DNA of 64,000 nt. Origin: Lentzea atacamensis (lineage in GTDB: Bacteria; Actinomycetota; Actinomycetes; Mycobacteriales; Pseudonocardiaceae). Positions 42,913 through 51,806 of the stretch are shown piece by piece (the first letter of the stretch is position 1; the number at the start of each line of letters is the position of its first letter). Location of the stretch: assembly GCF_003269295.1 (NCBI RefSeq), contig NZ_QLTT01000004.1, positions 372,001 through 436,000 on the forward strand. The letters are read 5' to 3'. The notes under the pieces are model-generated. The model did not search any database and had not been told where the DNA came from. It saw only the letters and a list, made by a program, of their open reading frames with translations. The translations under genes and the position numbers were made by a program.

Positions 42913-44409
42913 TCAGTGGCTACCGGCCAGTTCGCCGCTGAGCGTGCCGTGCATGGTCGCGCTCGGCGGGTTGAGGCCGATGATCTCGACGGTCTTGCCG
43001 CGGGCGGCGTACTTCGTGGTGATCGCGTCAAGTGCGGCGACCGAGGACGCGTCCCAGATGTGCGCCGCGCCCAGATCGATCACTACCCGGTCTGGGTCGT
43101 TCGCGTAGTCGAACTGGTAGACGAGATCGTTGCTGGAGGCGAAGAACAGCTCGCCGGTGACGGTGTAGGTGACCTGCTCGCCGTCCGGGTCGAGCAGCGG
43201 GCTGACCGTGACGAGATGGGCGACGCGGCGGGCGAAGATGACCATCGCGGTGATGGTGCCGGCGATGACGCCGATCGCGAGGTTGTCGGTGGCGACGACG
43301 ACCACGACGGTGATGACCATGACGCTGATCTCGCCGGTGGGCATGCGCTTGAGCGTGGCCGGTGCGACGGAGTGCCAGTCGAAGGTGGCGAAGGAGACCA
43401 GCACCATCACGGCGACGAGTGCGGCCATCGGGATGTCGGACACGACAGGGCCGAACACGATGCACAGGATCATCAGGAACGTGCCGGCGAGGAACGTCGA
43501 CAGCCGCGTGCGGGCACCGGAGGTCTTCACGTTGATCATCGTCTGGCCGATCATGGCGCACCCGCCCATGCCGCCGAAGAAACCGGTGACGACGTTGGCG
43601 ATGCCCTGCCCGATCGACTCGCGGGTCTTGTTCGAGTGCGTGTCGGTGATGTCGTCGACCAGTTTGGCCGTCATCAGCGATTCCATCAGCCCCACGAGCG
43701 CGAAGGCGATCGCGTAGGGCGTGATCAAGGTGAGGGTGGCCCAGGTGAACGGCACGTCCGGGATTCCCGGTACCGGCAGCGAGGAGGGGAGTTTGCCCTC
43801 GTCGCCGACGGTGGGCACGGCGATGCCGGCGCCGATGGTGAGCGCGGTCAGCGCGATGATCGACACCAGGGGAGCGGGAACCACCTTGGTGAGCTTCGGG
43901 AACAGCACCATGATCAGCAGCCCGCCGGCGAACAGCGGGTAGACCGCCCACGGCACGTCGATCAGCTGCGGCACCTGCGCGAGGAAGATCAGGATCGCCA
44001 GCGCGTTGACGAACCCGACCATGACGCTGCGGGGCACGAACCGCATCAGCTTCGCCACGCCGAGCGAACCGAGCACGATCTGGATCAGCCCGCCGAGTAT
44101 CACCGTGGCGATCAGGTAGCCGAACCCGTGCTCACGGGCCAGCGGCGCCACCACCAGTGCGATGGCCCCGGTCGCGGCCGAGATCATCGCGGGACGGCCG
44201 CCGACGATCGAGATCACCACCGCCATCGTGAACGAGGCGAACAGCCCGACGCTGGGATCGACGCCGGCGATGATCGAGAACGAGATCGCCTCGGGGATCA
44301 GCGCGAGGGCGACCACCAGTCCGGCGAGGACCTCGGTGCGCAGGACCTTCGGTGATAGCCAGGTGGGACGCGTGAGTCGGGGCAGGGTGAACGTGGAGGT
44401 CGGAGGCAT
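42913..44409 (-). CDS. SulP/SLC26 anion transporter with STAS domain
   Basis: The 498-residue protein has the SulP order: about 11-12 membrane segments with the LTRPTWLSPKVLRTEVLAGLVVALALIPEAISFSIIAGVDPSVGLFASF start, LVGLMESLMTAKLVDD near residue 240, NVVTGFFGGMGGCAMIGQTMINVKTSGARTRLS near residue 275, and a C-terminal STAS domain (about 415-498, VVIDLGAAHIWDASSVAALDAI). SulP carriers move sulfate, bicarbonate, or C4-dicarboxylates; the substrate is not readable. The STAS domain may connect it to stress signalling. Its ATG lacks a strong ribosome-binding site. Confidence 0.93.
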   Translation of the reverse strand: MPPTSTFTLPRLTRPTWLSPKVLRTEVLAGLVVALALIPEAISFSIIAGVDPSVGLFASFTMAVVISIVGGRPAMISAATGAIALVVAPLAREHGFGYLIATVILGGLIQIVLGSLGVAKLMRFVPRSVMVGFVNALAILIFLAQVPQLIDVPWAVYPLFAGGLLIMVLFPKLTKVVPAPLVSIIALTALTIGAGIAVPTVGDEGKLPSSLPVPGIPDVPFTWATLTLITPYAIAFALVGLMESLMTAKLVDDITDTHSNKTRESIGQGIANVVTGFFGGMGGCAMIGQTMINVKTSGARTRLSTFLAGTFLMILCIVFGPVVSDIPMAALVAVMVLVSFATFDWHSVAPATLKRMPTGEISVMVITVVVVVATDNLAIGVIAGTITAMVIFARRVAHLVTVSPLLDPDGEQVTYTVTGELFFASSNDLVYQFDYANDPDRVVIDLGAAHIWDASSVAALDAITTKYAARGKTVEIIGLNPPSATMHGTLSGELAGSH

Positions 44410-44704
44410 GGTCAGCGATCAGCCTGTCGTGCTCAGGCCCGGCTCTGCTGGCGGAGCGGGGCGGATGGATCAAGAACGAGGAAGAACGGCGGGCACACGC
44501 GCGTCGCGCACAGCGGCAGTGGGTCGCCGTAGCGCTGGTCGGTGCGGCTCGTTTGGCCTACGGCGGGGGTGAGGGAAGCCGGTGACGCGGCGATGAAGGC
44601 ACGCGGCGGCTCCTGGCTGAGAGGATGGTGGTGTCGTGGTGCTGGTTCACGGTTTGCCTGGACCGGCGGTCGACGTTGACCAGTCAGCTCAGCGCCGGTC
44701 CAGA

Positions 44705-44728
44705 CTCTACCCTTACGTTAGGGTAGAG
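44705..44728. promoter_or_regulatory. MerR-type palindromic operator/promoter
   Basis: CTCTACCCT (44705-44713) is exactly inverted as AGGGTAGAG (44720-44728) around six bases, in the manner of MerR-family operators placed between -35 and -10 elements. The downstream MerR gene begins at 44791, so this is most likely its autoregulatory site. Confidence 0.65.
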
Positions 44729-44790
44729 ATCCTGGGGGACCGCCTGAGTGTGAGTGGTGACACCGCAGCAATGACCGAAATGGACACCGC

Positions 44791-45219
44791 ATGACGGGCG
44801 AGCACATGCAGATCGGCGAGGTCGTAGCCCGGACCCAGCTGTCCCAGCGCACCATCCGGCATTACGACGAAGTCGGTCTGGTGGTGCCCTCTGCCCGCAG
44901 CCAGGGCGGGTTCCGGCTCTACACCGAGTCGGACGTCGCGCGTCTCATGGTCATCCGCAGGATGAAGCCGCTCGGATTCACCCTGGAACAGATGCAGGAG
45001 CTCCTGGCCGCCACCGATCGCCTCGACAGCGACGAGCCCGTCGACGACAGCGAACGCCAAGCGCTCACCGCGACGCTGCGCGAGTTCGAGCACGCCGCAC
45101 AGCAACGCTGCGACGAACTCCGCACCCAACTCGGACGGGCCGAGGAATTCGCTGACACCCTGCGTCGAAGGCTGAACACCGCCGATCGCACGCGGCCGGA
45201 TTCTGCACATCGCAGTTGA
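44791..45219 (+). CDS. MerR family transcriptional regulator
   Basis: The 142-residue protein has the MerR DNA-binding domain (MQIGEVVARTQLSQRTIRHYDEVGLVVPSARSQGGFRLYTESDVARLMVIRRMKPLGFTLEQMQELL, about 6-70) and a helical coiled-coil C-terminus that dimerises, without clear metal-binding cysteines. A perfect MerR-type palindrome lies 63 bases upstream. The ATG at 44791 or a second at 44806 may be used. A regulated gene could be sulP across the divergent gap or its own. Confidence 0.92.
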   Translation: MTGEHMQIGEVVARTQLSQRTIRHYDEVGLVVPSARSQGGFRLYTESDVARLMVIRRMKPLGFTLEQMQELLAATDRLDSDEPVDDSERQALTATLREFEHAAQQRCDELRTQLGRAEEFADTLRRRLNTADRTRPDSAHRS

Positions 45220-45238
45220 CGTAAGCCTGAAAGTGGGC

Positions 45239-45647
45239 TCACTTGCGGGCCTTGTGCCGGTTGCGCACCAGGAGCGCGGCTCCCGACAGCAGCGCCACCA
45301 GGACGAGCAACGCCGGCACCGAACCGCTGGCGGTGAGCCGGTCGACCAGAGTGCTCTGCAGCGCACTTGCCGCGTCGATCACCGGGTCGGCCGGATCGGC
45401 GTCGCCGAGGAAGAGCCGTAGCTCGTAGATGCCGTAGCAGGTGACGTACAGGCTGACGAGCACCAAGAGTGCGCCGCCCGAGCCGGGAGATGTACGGCAG
45501 CACGTTGCGCGCGCGGGTGGTGACGGCAGTGCTGGCCAGGGCGGTGGCGACCGCGGGTGCGGTGACGACCGCGGGTGCGGTGACGGCCAGGCCCATGTCC
45601 GCGGCGTATGCGACGAACGCGAGGATGCCTTCCGCGATGTCACCTGA
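45239..45647 (-). pseudogene. C-terminal remnant of a CcdA-like membrane protein, frameshifted
   Basis: One minus frame reads DIAEGILAFVAYAADMGLAVTAPAVVTAPAVATALAS and NVLPYISRLG; after a one-base shift another frame continues GGALLVLVSLYVTCYGIYELRLFLGDADPADPVIDAASALQSTLVDRLTASGSVPALLVLVALLSGAALLVRNRHKARK to the stop. This matches the last segments of CcdA-like (DsbD-family) thiol-transport proteins. The start is missing (a stop lies upstream of DIAEG). Inside it an 18-base unit (GACCGCGGGTGCGGTGAC) is tandemly duplicated at 45549-45584 and gives a repeated VTAPAV. Confidence 0.7.
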
Positions 45648-45763
45648 TCAACTTCAGCGATGATTCGCTGCACGACCTCGGTCCTCGACGTCCACTGTGC
45701 TATCCGATGCACTGTCGCGGCACCACAGTAGGCACAGCGATACGCGTGTATGGAGGTGCTGGT

Positions 45764-46177
45764 TCAGCAGCTACCGCAGGAGACTTCAGCCCAGACGGTC
45801 TTGCCGACGACGTTGGGGATGACGCCCCACTCTTTGGACAGCCGGTCCACGATGACCAGCCCGCGACCACGGTGTCGGTCGATCCTCGAGCGACCCAGGA
45901 CCGGTTGTTCAGGGGAGCTGTCGTCCACCTCGATCCGGACCGAGCACGGTTCGGAGATGCGGAGCAGTCGAACCTCACGCGCGAACAGCCCGTGGTCGTA
46001 GGCGTTGGTCACCAGCTCCGTCACGACCAGCAGCACGTCACCGAGCACCTCGTCGGACAGATCGGCCAGCGCGTCCGCCGCCCAACGGCGAACCGTGACC
46101 ATCGCAGGGACGCGCTCGTCGAGGTCCAGCACGAGGTCGCCCGAATTGTCTGGTGGATTGTCGTCTCGACTGTCCAT
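45764..46177 (-). CDS. HATPase (RsbW-like) anti-sigma serine kinase, second copy
   Basis: The 137-residue protein resembles the 40471 gene: N box LLVVTELVTNAYDHGLFAREVRLLRI, Asp in VRIEVDDSSPEQPVLGRSRIDRHRGRGLVIVDRLSKEWGVIPN, and a VGKTVWAEVSC end like the other copy (HGKTVWAEITC). The two share length and end, so they are paralogues of an actinomycete family. The ATG at 46177 is preceded by GGAGAGG. A SigB/SigF-like promoter lies about 45 bases upstream. Its partner sigma factor is not visible here. Confidence 0.88.
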   Translation of the reverse strand: MDSRDDNPPDNSGDLVLDLDERVPAMVTVRRWAADALADLSDEVLGDVLLVVTELVTNAYDHGLFAREVRLLRISEPCSVRIEVDDSSPEQPVLGRSRIDRHRGRGLVIVDRLSKEWGVIPNVVGKTVWAEVSCGSC

Positions 46178-46221
46178 GACCAGAGCACGCCCTCTCCGCT
46201 GAAGACGGTCGAAACCAGTCC

Positions 46222-46249
46222 ATACCCTGCGAAGCGACGCCGTCAAACC
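46222..46249 (-). promoter_or_regulatory. SigB/SigF-like promoter before the second HATPase kinase
   Basis: On the minus strand GGTTT (46245-46249) is followed by 17 bases and GGGTAT (46222-46227), as in the stress-sigma consensus. It gives a leader of about 40 bases to the ATG at 46177. It is the second such site in the window, in front of a gene of the same regulatory circuit. Confidence 0.5.
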
Positions 46250-47004
46250 GGCCCGCCGCCTCGATTCAAGCCTTTATCTCCGCAGGCAGCACCTTCGTCA
46301 AGCCGTCGCCGTTTGCGGTCATGCGGCAGGTCGTCGCCGCACGGCGGCTAACCCGCACCTGCCGATGGATGTTGACCCGCCGCCCATGTCGGGCCAGCCG
46401 TGTCGGCGCATCCCAAGATCGCAGGTCAACAGCCTGCTGCACCGGAACGAGTAAATCTGTAGTGGCAGGAGTAGACATTCACCTCCGACTGTGTGTAGTG
46501 TTCTACATGTTGCGAGAGAGAACGTCATATCGGCACGGGAGATGACGAACTACCCGTGAGTCAGTGCAGGACGGCCGGACGTGCTGGGACCGATCAGTGG
46601 TAAGGGGTTCCAGCCAGCGGCCAAGGACAGTCGGCAAAGCAGGACCGGAAGCACGACCGCAGTACGCACCATCCCGGAGCCGGCAGTCGCGTGAAGTAGC
46701 AAGTGCTGGATGCAATGCGACCAGTCGGCGAGTTGTTATCAGCAGTGCAAGAAGTCCGGTGCCGACGGTCGTGCAAGGAACAGAAGTCAGGTAGCAGAGG
46801 AGAAGGGAAGGGTTGCACGCCATCGGATCGCCTGTCTCCGGCTGAGGTTCGCCGGGCGGGTACCGCGGTTCCATCGAGATTGGCGGGTGGTCTTCGGTTA
46901 AGCACACGCAACGATCCCCGCAGTTCCCCGCCTCTGGTGCGGGTGACGCGGAAAGGTAAGACGGCCTCACGGCCGATTGATGGAAGTGAAACCCATACAC
47001 CCTT
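46250..47004. other. 750-base stretch without a recognised gene
   Basis: No frame here has a convincing start, ribosome-binding site and protein-like composition. It has lower GC than its neighbours in places and several short repeats. It lies directly upstream of a strong GC hairpin and the MerR-like gene at 47055. Confidence 0.35.
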
Positions 47005-47035
47005 GGGGCCCCGGTGCTACTGCGCATCGGGGCCC
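47005..47035. terminator. GGGGCCCCG hairpin
   Basis: GGGGCCCCG pairs with CGGGGCCCC around a 13-base loop. It ends 19 bases before the ATG at 47055, so it may be an attenuator or a terminator that isolates the MerR-like gene. Confidence 0.4.
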
Positions 47036-47054
47036 CTCGTGATGTGGAGGCGCG

Positions 47055-47432
47055 ATGACCCCAGAGACATCCCGACCGGAACTCGCCGAACCGCAGACCG
47101 CGGCCGAGAACCTTGACGACGACCACTACCCCGCCTACACCATGGGCCGGGCCGCCGAGATGCTCGGTACCACCGCGGCTTTTCTGCGCAGCCTCGACGA
47201 GCGGAAACTGATCGAGCCCCAGCGCTCCGCCGGCGGGCATCGCCGCTACTCCCGCTACCAACTACGCCTGGCCGCCCGTGTCCGCACCCTGCTCGACGAG
47301 GGCATCGGCCTGGACGCCGCCTGCCGCATCGTCACCCTGGAAGACCAGCTCCACGAAGCCAGAAGTCACACCACCCAGGCGGCGCCTGCGCACCCGCCAG
47401 GCGAGCCGTACCCACCGTTGCGAGGCGTGTGA
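47055..47432 (+). CDS. MerR-like DNA-binding protein
   Basis: The 125-residue protein has one MerR-type helix-turn-helix (YPAYTMGRAAEMLGTTAAFLRSLDERKLIEPQRSAGGHRRYSRYQLRLAARVRTLLDEGIGLDAACRIVTLEDQL, about 30-105) and a short Ala/Pro-rich tail. It resembles HspR-like small MerR regulators but lacks features that assign a ligand. GGAGG lies upstream of the ATG. A 65-base piece of this gene recurs at 37590. Confidence 0.85.
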   Translation: MTPETSRPELAEPQTAAENLDDDHYPAYTMGRAAEMLGTTAAFLRSLDERKLIEPQRSAGGHRRYSRYQLRLAARVRTLLDEGIGLDAACRIVTLEDQLHEARSHTTQAAPAHPPGEPYPPLRGV

Positions 47433-47506
47433 GCGCCAAGACCATCGCCCAAGCGCTCGGTAGCTCCGGATGCGCGAGCAGCCGAAGCTACCGGCTCGTC
47501 CGGTTG

Positions 47507-48781
47507 TCAGCTACTTCCCTGATGATCCTGGACAGGATGTTCGCACGGTTGGGCAGATGGACCGGTCGGGCGCGAGGGCGAGGCGGAGTCCGTGTCGGCG
47601 CCGTTGTCTGCGTGGCGTTCGGTGCGGCCGATTCCATGCCAGTCCAGGCAGAGCACGGTGGCGTCGTCCTTGAGGTGATCACGGTAAGCCCGCCTCACAG
47701 CCCTGGTCGCCGCCCGTACCACCTCCCTGGGGTGCAGTGCTTCGGTGCTGCGGAGCAGCAGCGGCAGGTCGACGGCTTCGGCGTCGCGTTCGAACATGCC
47801 GTCGGTGAGCAGCACCAGCCGATCTCCGGGGCGCAGGTCGAGCCGTTGCACCCGGTAGGAGTACGGCTTGACTCCGAAGAGCAGATCGATCTTCAGCTCG
47901 AGCGGCTCCACCACGCCGTTGCGCAGCAGCAGCGGTACGGGGTGACCGACGTTGACCAGCTCGACCGCTCCGGTGTGCAGGTCCACGCGCACCAGTAGTC
48001 CGGTCGCCAGTGATCCCAGGCGGTGGTCCAGCAGGGCGTGGTTGGCCTGCTGTGCCTGCTCCGCCAGGTCGTCGCCGGCCCGGCGGGCTCTGCGCAGCGC
48101 ACCGACCAGCAGGGTCGCGGTCAACGCCGAGGCCACGTCATGACCGACGGCATCGGTGATCGACAGGTGCAGGGCGTCGCGGTCCAGGGCGTAGTCATAG
48201 GTGTCGCCGCCGATGTCGTGAGCAGGCACCAGGGCTCCGGCGACGGTGAACTGGGCAGCCTCGCAGCAAGACGCCGTGGGCAACAGCTGGTGCTGGATCT
48301 CCGCCGCCAGGCTCATCGTCGTGGTGCGCCTGCCGGAGTGGTAGAGGTCGGTGAAGCGCCGGTCGGTGACGATGACATAGGCCAGTGCGTGTGCCGCCTC
48401 GCCCAGCTGTGCCAGTACCTCCTCGTCGAGCGAGGGCACGGTCACCTCCAGCACGCCCACGCAGTCGCCGCGGTTGGTCACCGGCAGCACCACCCGCATG
48501 CCGTCGCCGTGCTGCTCGTGCCACGGCCGCTGGGTGCGCAGCACCTCCTCGTAGACACTGTCCCGCAGATCAACGCACTCCGCGCCACCCCCGCCGAGAT
48601 CCAACGTGGTCGAAGCCAGCCGCACCAGCCGCTCATCATCGACGTCGATCAACAGGAACGACACGTCGACGGCCTCGAACCGCTTCGCCAGGTCCCGCGC
48701 AACGACCTCGACCGACTGCACCGGCGGTGCGCTCTCGGCCGCCGCCAGGACATCACCCGGTCGCAACACATCGCCATCCAC
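47507..48781 (-). CDS. GAF-type sensor with SpoIIE (PP2C) phosphatase
   Basis: The 424-residue protein has an N-terminal GAF-like sensor region (about 20-150, [32 protein letters not shown]) and a SpoIIE phosphatase domain (about 175-390) with [38 protein letters not shown] and [19 protein letters not shown]. The conserved metal-binding aspartates of PP2C are present. It would dephosphorylate an anti-anti-sigma protein. The GTG at 48781 is preceded by GGAGG and TTGCC. Its tail after about 395 is hydrophilic and variable. Confidence 0.9.
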   Translation of the reverse strand: MDGDVLRPGDVLAAAESAPPVQSVEVVARDLAKRFEAVDVSFLLIDVDDERLVRLASTTLDLGGGGAECVDLRDSVYEEVLRTQRPWHEQHGDGMRVVLPVTNRGDCVGVLEVTVPSLDEEVLAQLGEAAHALAYVIVTDRRFTDLYHSGRRTTTMSLAAEIQHQLLPTASCCEAAQFTVAGALVPAHDIGGDTYDYALDRDALHLSITDAVGHDVASALTATLLVGALRRARRAGDDLAEQAQQANHALLDHRLGSLATGLLVRVDLHTGAVELVNVGHPVPLLLRNGVVEPLELKIDLLFGVKPYSYRVQRLDLRPGDRLVLLTDGMFERDAEAVDLPLLLRSTEALHPREVVRAATRAVRRAYRDHLKDDATVLCLDWHGIGRTERHADNGADTDSASPSRPTGPSAQPCEHPVQDHQGSS

Positions 48782-49178
48782 GGCAACCTCCGAGCAGTTG
48801 GGGCCAACGTAACCACATCACCTGCATCGGGTGAACACAACGTGGCCACCGGCGACTCGCGGACCCGCGAATCGCCTGTACCACCGACGGCGCCGATCAC
48901 TTTTGCGGCCGGCCGCCAGAACACCCGATCCCGGCCGCGCCGACTGCGTCGGCAACATGGTCAATCCCTTGGGATGCGACCGTTGGTCGTTCAGCCCATC
49001 CCACGACTACGTATCGGGCTTCGAGCAAGGGCTGCGAGACGTGTGGTCTCGAGCCAACACTCGACCATGAGCCGACATCCAGTCCGCACACTGCGTCAGG
49101 TGACCCAGACGTGAGGTGAGCGCTCGTGCTCCCCGAGATGTGGGTCGTCTCGTAGTGCGTTCGACCAGGCCGGGGCTC
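48782..49178. other. Stretch without a recognised gene
   Basis: About 400 bases hold only short frames. The minus-strand start region of the SpoIIE gene ends at 48781 with its ribosome-binding site near 48785-48790. Nothing else is supported. Confidence 0.3.
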
Positions 49179-49466
49179 TCAACGTTCGGGGTCGCCCTCG
49201 ACCTGGTAGACGCGGCCGTCGTACTCCACGCGTTCGCGCGCGGCGATCGGGTCGAGCGTGAACAACCACCACGAGCCCGTGACAGCCTGGCGGCCGGGCT
49301 CGGCGGTGGTGGCGCTGGTGCGGGGTTGGAGCATCCCGCGCACGGGTGCGGTGGGATGCAGCGGGGCAGTAGTCGAACCGGGGTATGGGTCGAACCGGGG
49401 TATGGGGTTGTCGTACTCGTCGGTCTGTCCAGCCGGGGTGATGATCGTCAGCGTGTGCGGTAGGTG
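49179..49466 (-). pseudogene. Remnant of a phage head-tail-type protein
   Basis: The minus frame ending at the stop 49179-49181 reads TIITPAGQTDEYDNPIPRF, APVRGMLQPRTSATTAEPGRQAVTGSWWLFTLDPIAARERVEYDGRVYQVEGDPER, similar in pattern to short phage structural proteins (head-tail connector/minor tail), with the typical D-Y-V-x-V-x-G-x-x-Y-x-V-x-G end. No start codon is present upstream. It is a lone relic with no other clear phage genes. Confidence 0.45.
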
Positions 49467-50012
49467 CGCCGTGCTGGCACTGGTCGCCGGCGTCGCGATG
49501 ATGCAGCGGCGTGGATCGAGTCGCGGGTGACCGGCTGTCCGGCGACGGCACCTGCCCTTGCGGTTCGCTGCACTCGACGAACCGCCAGGGCATCGGCTCG
49601 CCCAGCGTGCCGTCCGCGTAGACGACCGGAACGGTGTCGGGGTCGCGAGCTCGGCTGGTGAAGGTCACCGGCAAGGCGCTCGACGCCGTGCCCATCGCGG
49701 ACGCCGAGCTGGCGAAGATTGGGACGAAGTGGGAACGGCACCTGGGCAAGCGGCCCATGGGGCAGCTGTGGGAGGCCTGGAGACGCTGGGTGAGATCACA
49801 GACCCGCATCGCTGACCTGCGCGGCTGACCGAACGAGGTTGAGGAGCGACGTAGCGACTGCCAGCCGGACAGAGGGAGTCTCGTGGTCGCTGCGGAACCC
49901 GCGGGGCGTTTGCCTGAACTGCCAGGCGTTGGACTGCGGCTGGGTGTCCATGATCAGCCCGTTGGCGATGCCGAGGCAGATGGCTCCGAACAGGACGGGG
50001 ACGCTCTTGGGG
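49467..50012. other. Degraded stretch
   Basis: A minus frame (about 49560-49690) reads DPDTVPVVYADGTLGEPMPWRFVE, another short protein-like piece near the phage relic. A further minus frame (49829-50060) reads FGAICLGIANGLIMDTQPQSNAWQF, possibly the end of a regulatory protein. Neither is intact. Confidence 0.35.
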
Positions 50013-50504
50013 TCACGCTTGCTGTTGGGCGCGAACGGTTTCACGGTCTGGGCTAGTGGCCATGGTCGCCGACGGTGCGGTGCGGGGCCAGGTCCAGGCA
50101 TACCGCACGATGAGGGCGAGAAGGATCAGTTCCAGTGCGATGCCAAGGCCGTAGAAGTACAGCCAGGTCTCGCCCACCGCGTTGAACGCCGTGACGGGGA
50201 CGTAGAGCGAGGCGACGGTGAGGTTGGTGATGCGGTTCGCCCGGGCGGGCAGCGTCATCGACAGCACGACCATGAGGATCGGAATGGCCATGAGGGTCAG
50301 CGCCGTGGTCGAAAAGGTCTGGGAGAGGTCGAACTCGAAGACCTTGCCGATGAGGATGTCTTCGATGACGCCGGGCGTGAAGAAGTTGAGAATGTCCACA
50401 TAGGCGTACAGGAACATGAAGCTTGTCCACGTTGCGGCGAGCTTGGCTCTCACCGGGATCCGATGGTCTTCCAGTGTGGCGGTGGCGGGGTGACGTGTTC
50501 TCAT
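50013..50504 (-). CDS. DUF6326-type membrane protein
   Basis: The 163-residue protein has four to five hydrophobic segments (KLAATWTSFMFLYAYVDILNFFTPG near residue 23, LTLMAIPILMVVLSMTLP, SLYVPVTAFNAVGETWLYFYGLGIALELILLALIVRYA) and matches the DUF6326 family of unknown role. ATG at 50504 fits the family start. It is divergent from a two-component system at 50667, so it may be a regulated target. Confidence 0.75.
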   Translation of the reverse strand: MRTRHPATATLEDHRIPVRAKLAATWTSFMFLYAYVDILNFFTPGVIEDILIGKVFEFDLSQTFSTTALTLMAIPILMVVLSMTLPARANRITNLTVASLYVPVTAFNAVGETWLYFYGLGIALELILLALIVRYAWTWPRTAPSATMATSPDRETVRAQQQA

Positions 50505-50666
50505 CGTGGGCTCCGTTGTCGTGGTGAAGATCGGTAGGTTCACGATCGCTGAGGCCGGCGGCGGGCGCCCCGGCCCGGAGGCTGGGGTTGGCCTGGCCGA
50601 TGGCATGGTCTGTCTCCCGTTCTTTCGGCTGGTACGCCGAGGCACGCCGATCCCTAGGCTGGAGCC

Positions 50667-51806
50667 GTGGTCACTGTCTGGCGCTCCATCTGGCGTGAGC
50701 CGCGGCCTGCTCACGCCCCACCCATCGGTCGGCTCGACTGGCTGCTGGTGGGCGTGGTCGCGGCCGCCACCTTGGTCGAGGGCGTCGCTCGGCCGGGCGT
50801 GCCCTGGCAACCCCTGGTGACGGTGCTCGCCCTGGCGCTCATGCCTGCCCTGCTCTGGCGGCGGGCCCGCCCCCTGATGGCCGCCCTGGTCGGGTGGGGC
50901 GTCGTCGGGCTGCTCTCGGTCCTCCAGCTGACTGCACACGCCGGGGACGCCGGCCTCTACTCCACGATGGCCGTCCTGATCCTGCTCTACTCCTTGGTGC
51001 GGTGGGGCTCGGGACGGGAGATGGTCGTGGGGACGGCGTTCGTGACAGTCGTCGTCGCGCTGGGCATGTACGCCTCCTCCGCGGGCTGGGCCGATGTTTT
51101 CGGCGGAAGCGTCCTCTTGCTGTTGTTCGTCGCCCTCGCGGCGGTGTTCCGCTACCGCGCGGACCTCTGGCATCGCCAACAGCGTGAGATCCGCAATCAG
51201 GAGCGGGTGGCGCTGGCGCGAGAGCTGCACGACACAGTGGCGCACCACGTGTCGGCGATCGCGGTGCAGGCGCAGGCCGGTGGCGTGGTCGCCGGCATCC
51301 AGCCTGAGAAGGCTGCCGAGGTCCTGGCCGCGATCGAGTCTGAAGCGTCGCGGACCCTGGCGGAGATGAGATCCATGGTGCGGGTGCTGCGGGAGGAGGA
51401 AGCCGTCGCCTGCTCACCGCAGCTGGGTGTGGCGGACCTGCCTGCTCTGGCGCGCGCCGACGCGACGCCCACCGTCGAGGTCTCGCTGTACGGTTCGCTG
51501 ACCCGGCTGGCACGACCCGTGGACGCCGCGCTCTACCGGCTCGCGCAGGAGTCGCTGACCAACGCCGTACGCCACGCCCGGAGCGCGACCCGCGTCGGAA
51601 TCGACGTACGCCGGGAGGGCGACGCCGTCAGGCTGCGTGTCAGCGACGATGGACGGACCGAGCCGGGCCCGGCCCCGGAGCTCGGGTTCGGGCTGCTGGG
51701 CATGGCCGAACGCGCCCAGCTCCTCGGCGGATCGCTCTCCGCGGGGCCGGGGCCCGAGGGTGGCTGGGTGGTCGAGGCCGTGCTGCCGGTGGAGGCGTTG
51801 GGATGA
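50667..51806 (+). CDS. Sensor histidine kinase, HisKA_3 family
   Basis: The 379-residue kinase has four N-terminal membrane segments (about residues 24-165), the phospho-acceptor helix QERVALARELHDTVAHHVSAIAVQ (His near 190), N-box region AQESLTNAVRHARSATRV and G box LRVSDDGRTEPGPAPELGFGLLGMAERAQLLGGSLSAGPGPEGG. The GTG start at 50667 follows GGAGCC. Its regulator follows with a four-base overlap. Confidence 0.95.
   Translation: MVTVWRSIWREPRPAHAPPIGRLDWLLVGVVAAATLVEGVARPGVPWQPLVTVLALALMPALLWRRARPLMAALVGWGVVGLLSVLQLTAHAGDAGLYSTMAVLILLYSLVRWGSGREMVVGTAFVTVVVALGMYASSAGWADVFGGSVLLLLFVALAAVFRYRADLWHRQQREIRNQERVALARELHDTVAHHVSAIAVQAQAGGVVAGIQPEKAAEVLAAIESEASRTLAEMRSMVRVLREEEAVACSPQLGVADLPALARADATPTVEVSLYGSLTRLARPVDAALYRLAQESLTNAVRHARSATRVGIDVRREGDAVRLRVSDDGRTEPGPAPELGFGLLGMAERAQLLGGSLSAGPGPEGGWVVEAVLPVEALG

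Noticed and set aside
46540..47000. Group II intron or reverse-transcriptase remnant
   Set aside because: A few motifs were suggestive, but no domain V sequence or RT motif could be seen.
46503..47261. 252-residue minus-strand frame across the 46.2-47.0 kb stretch
   Set aside because: No ribosome-binding site or recognisable protein pattern, and it overlaps the MerR-like gene on the other strand.
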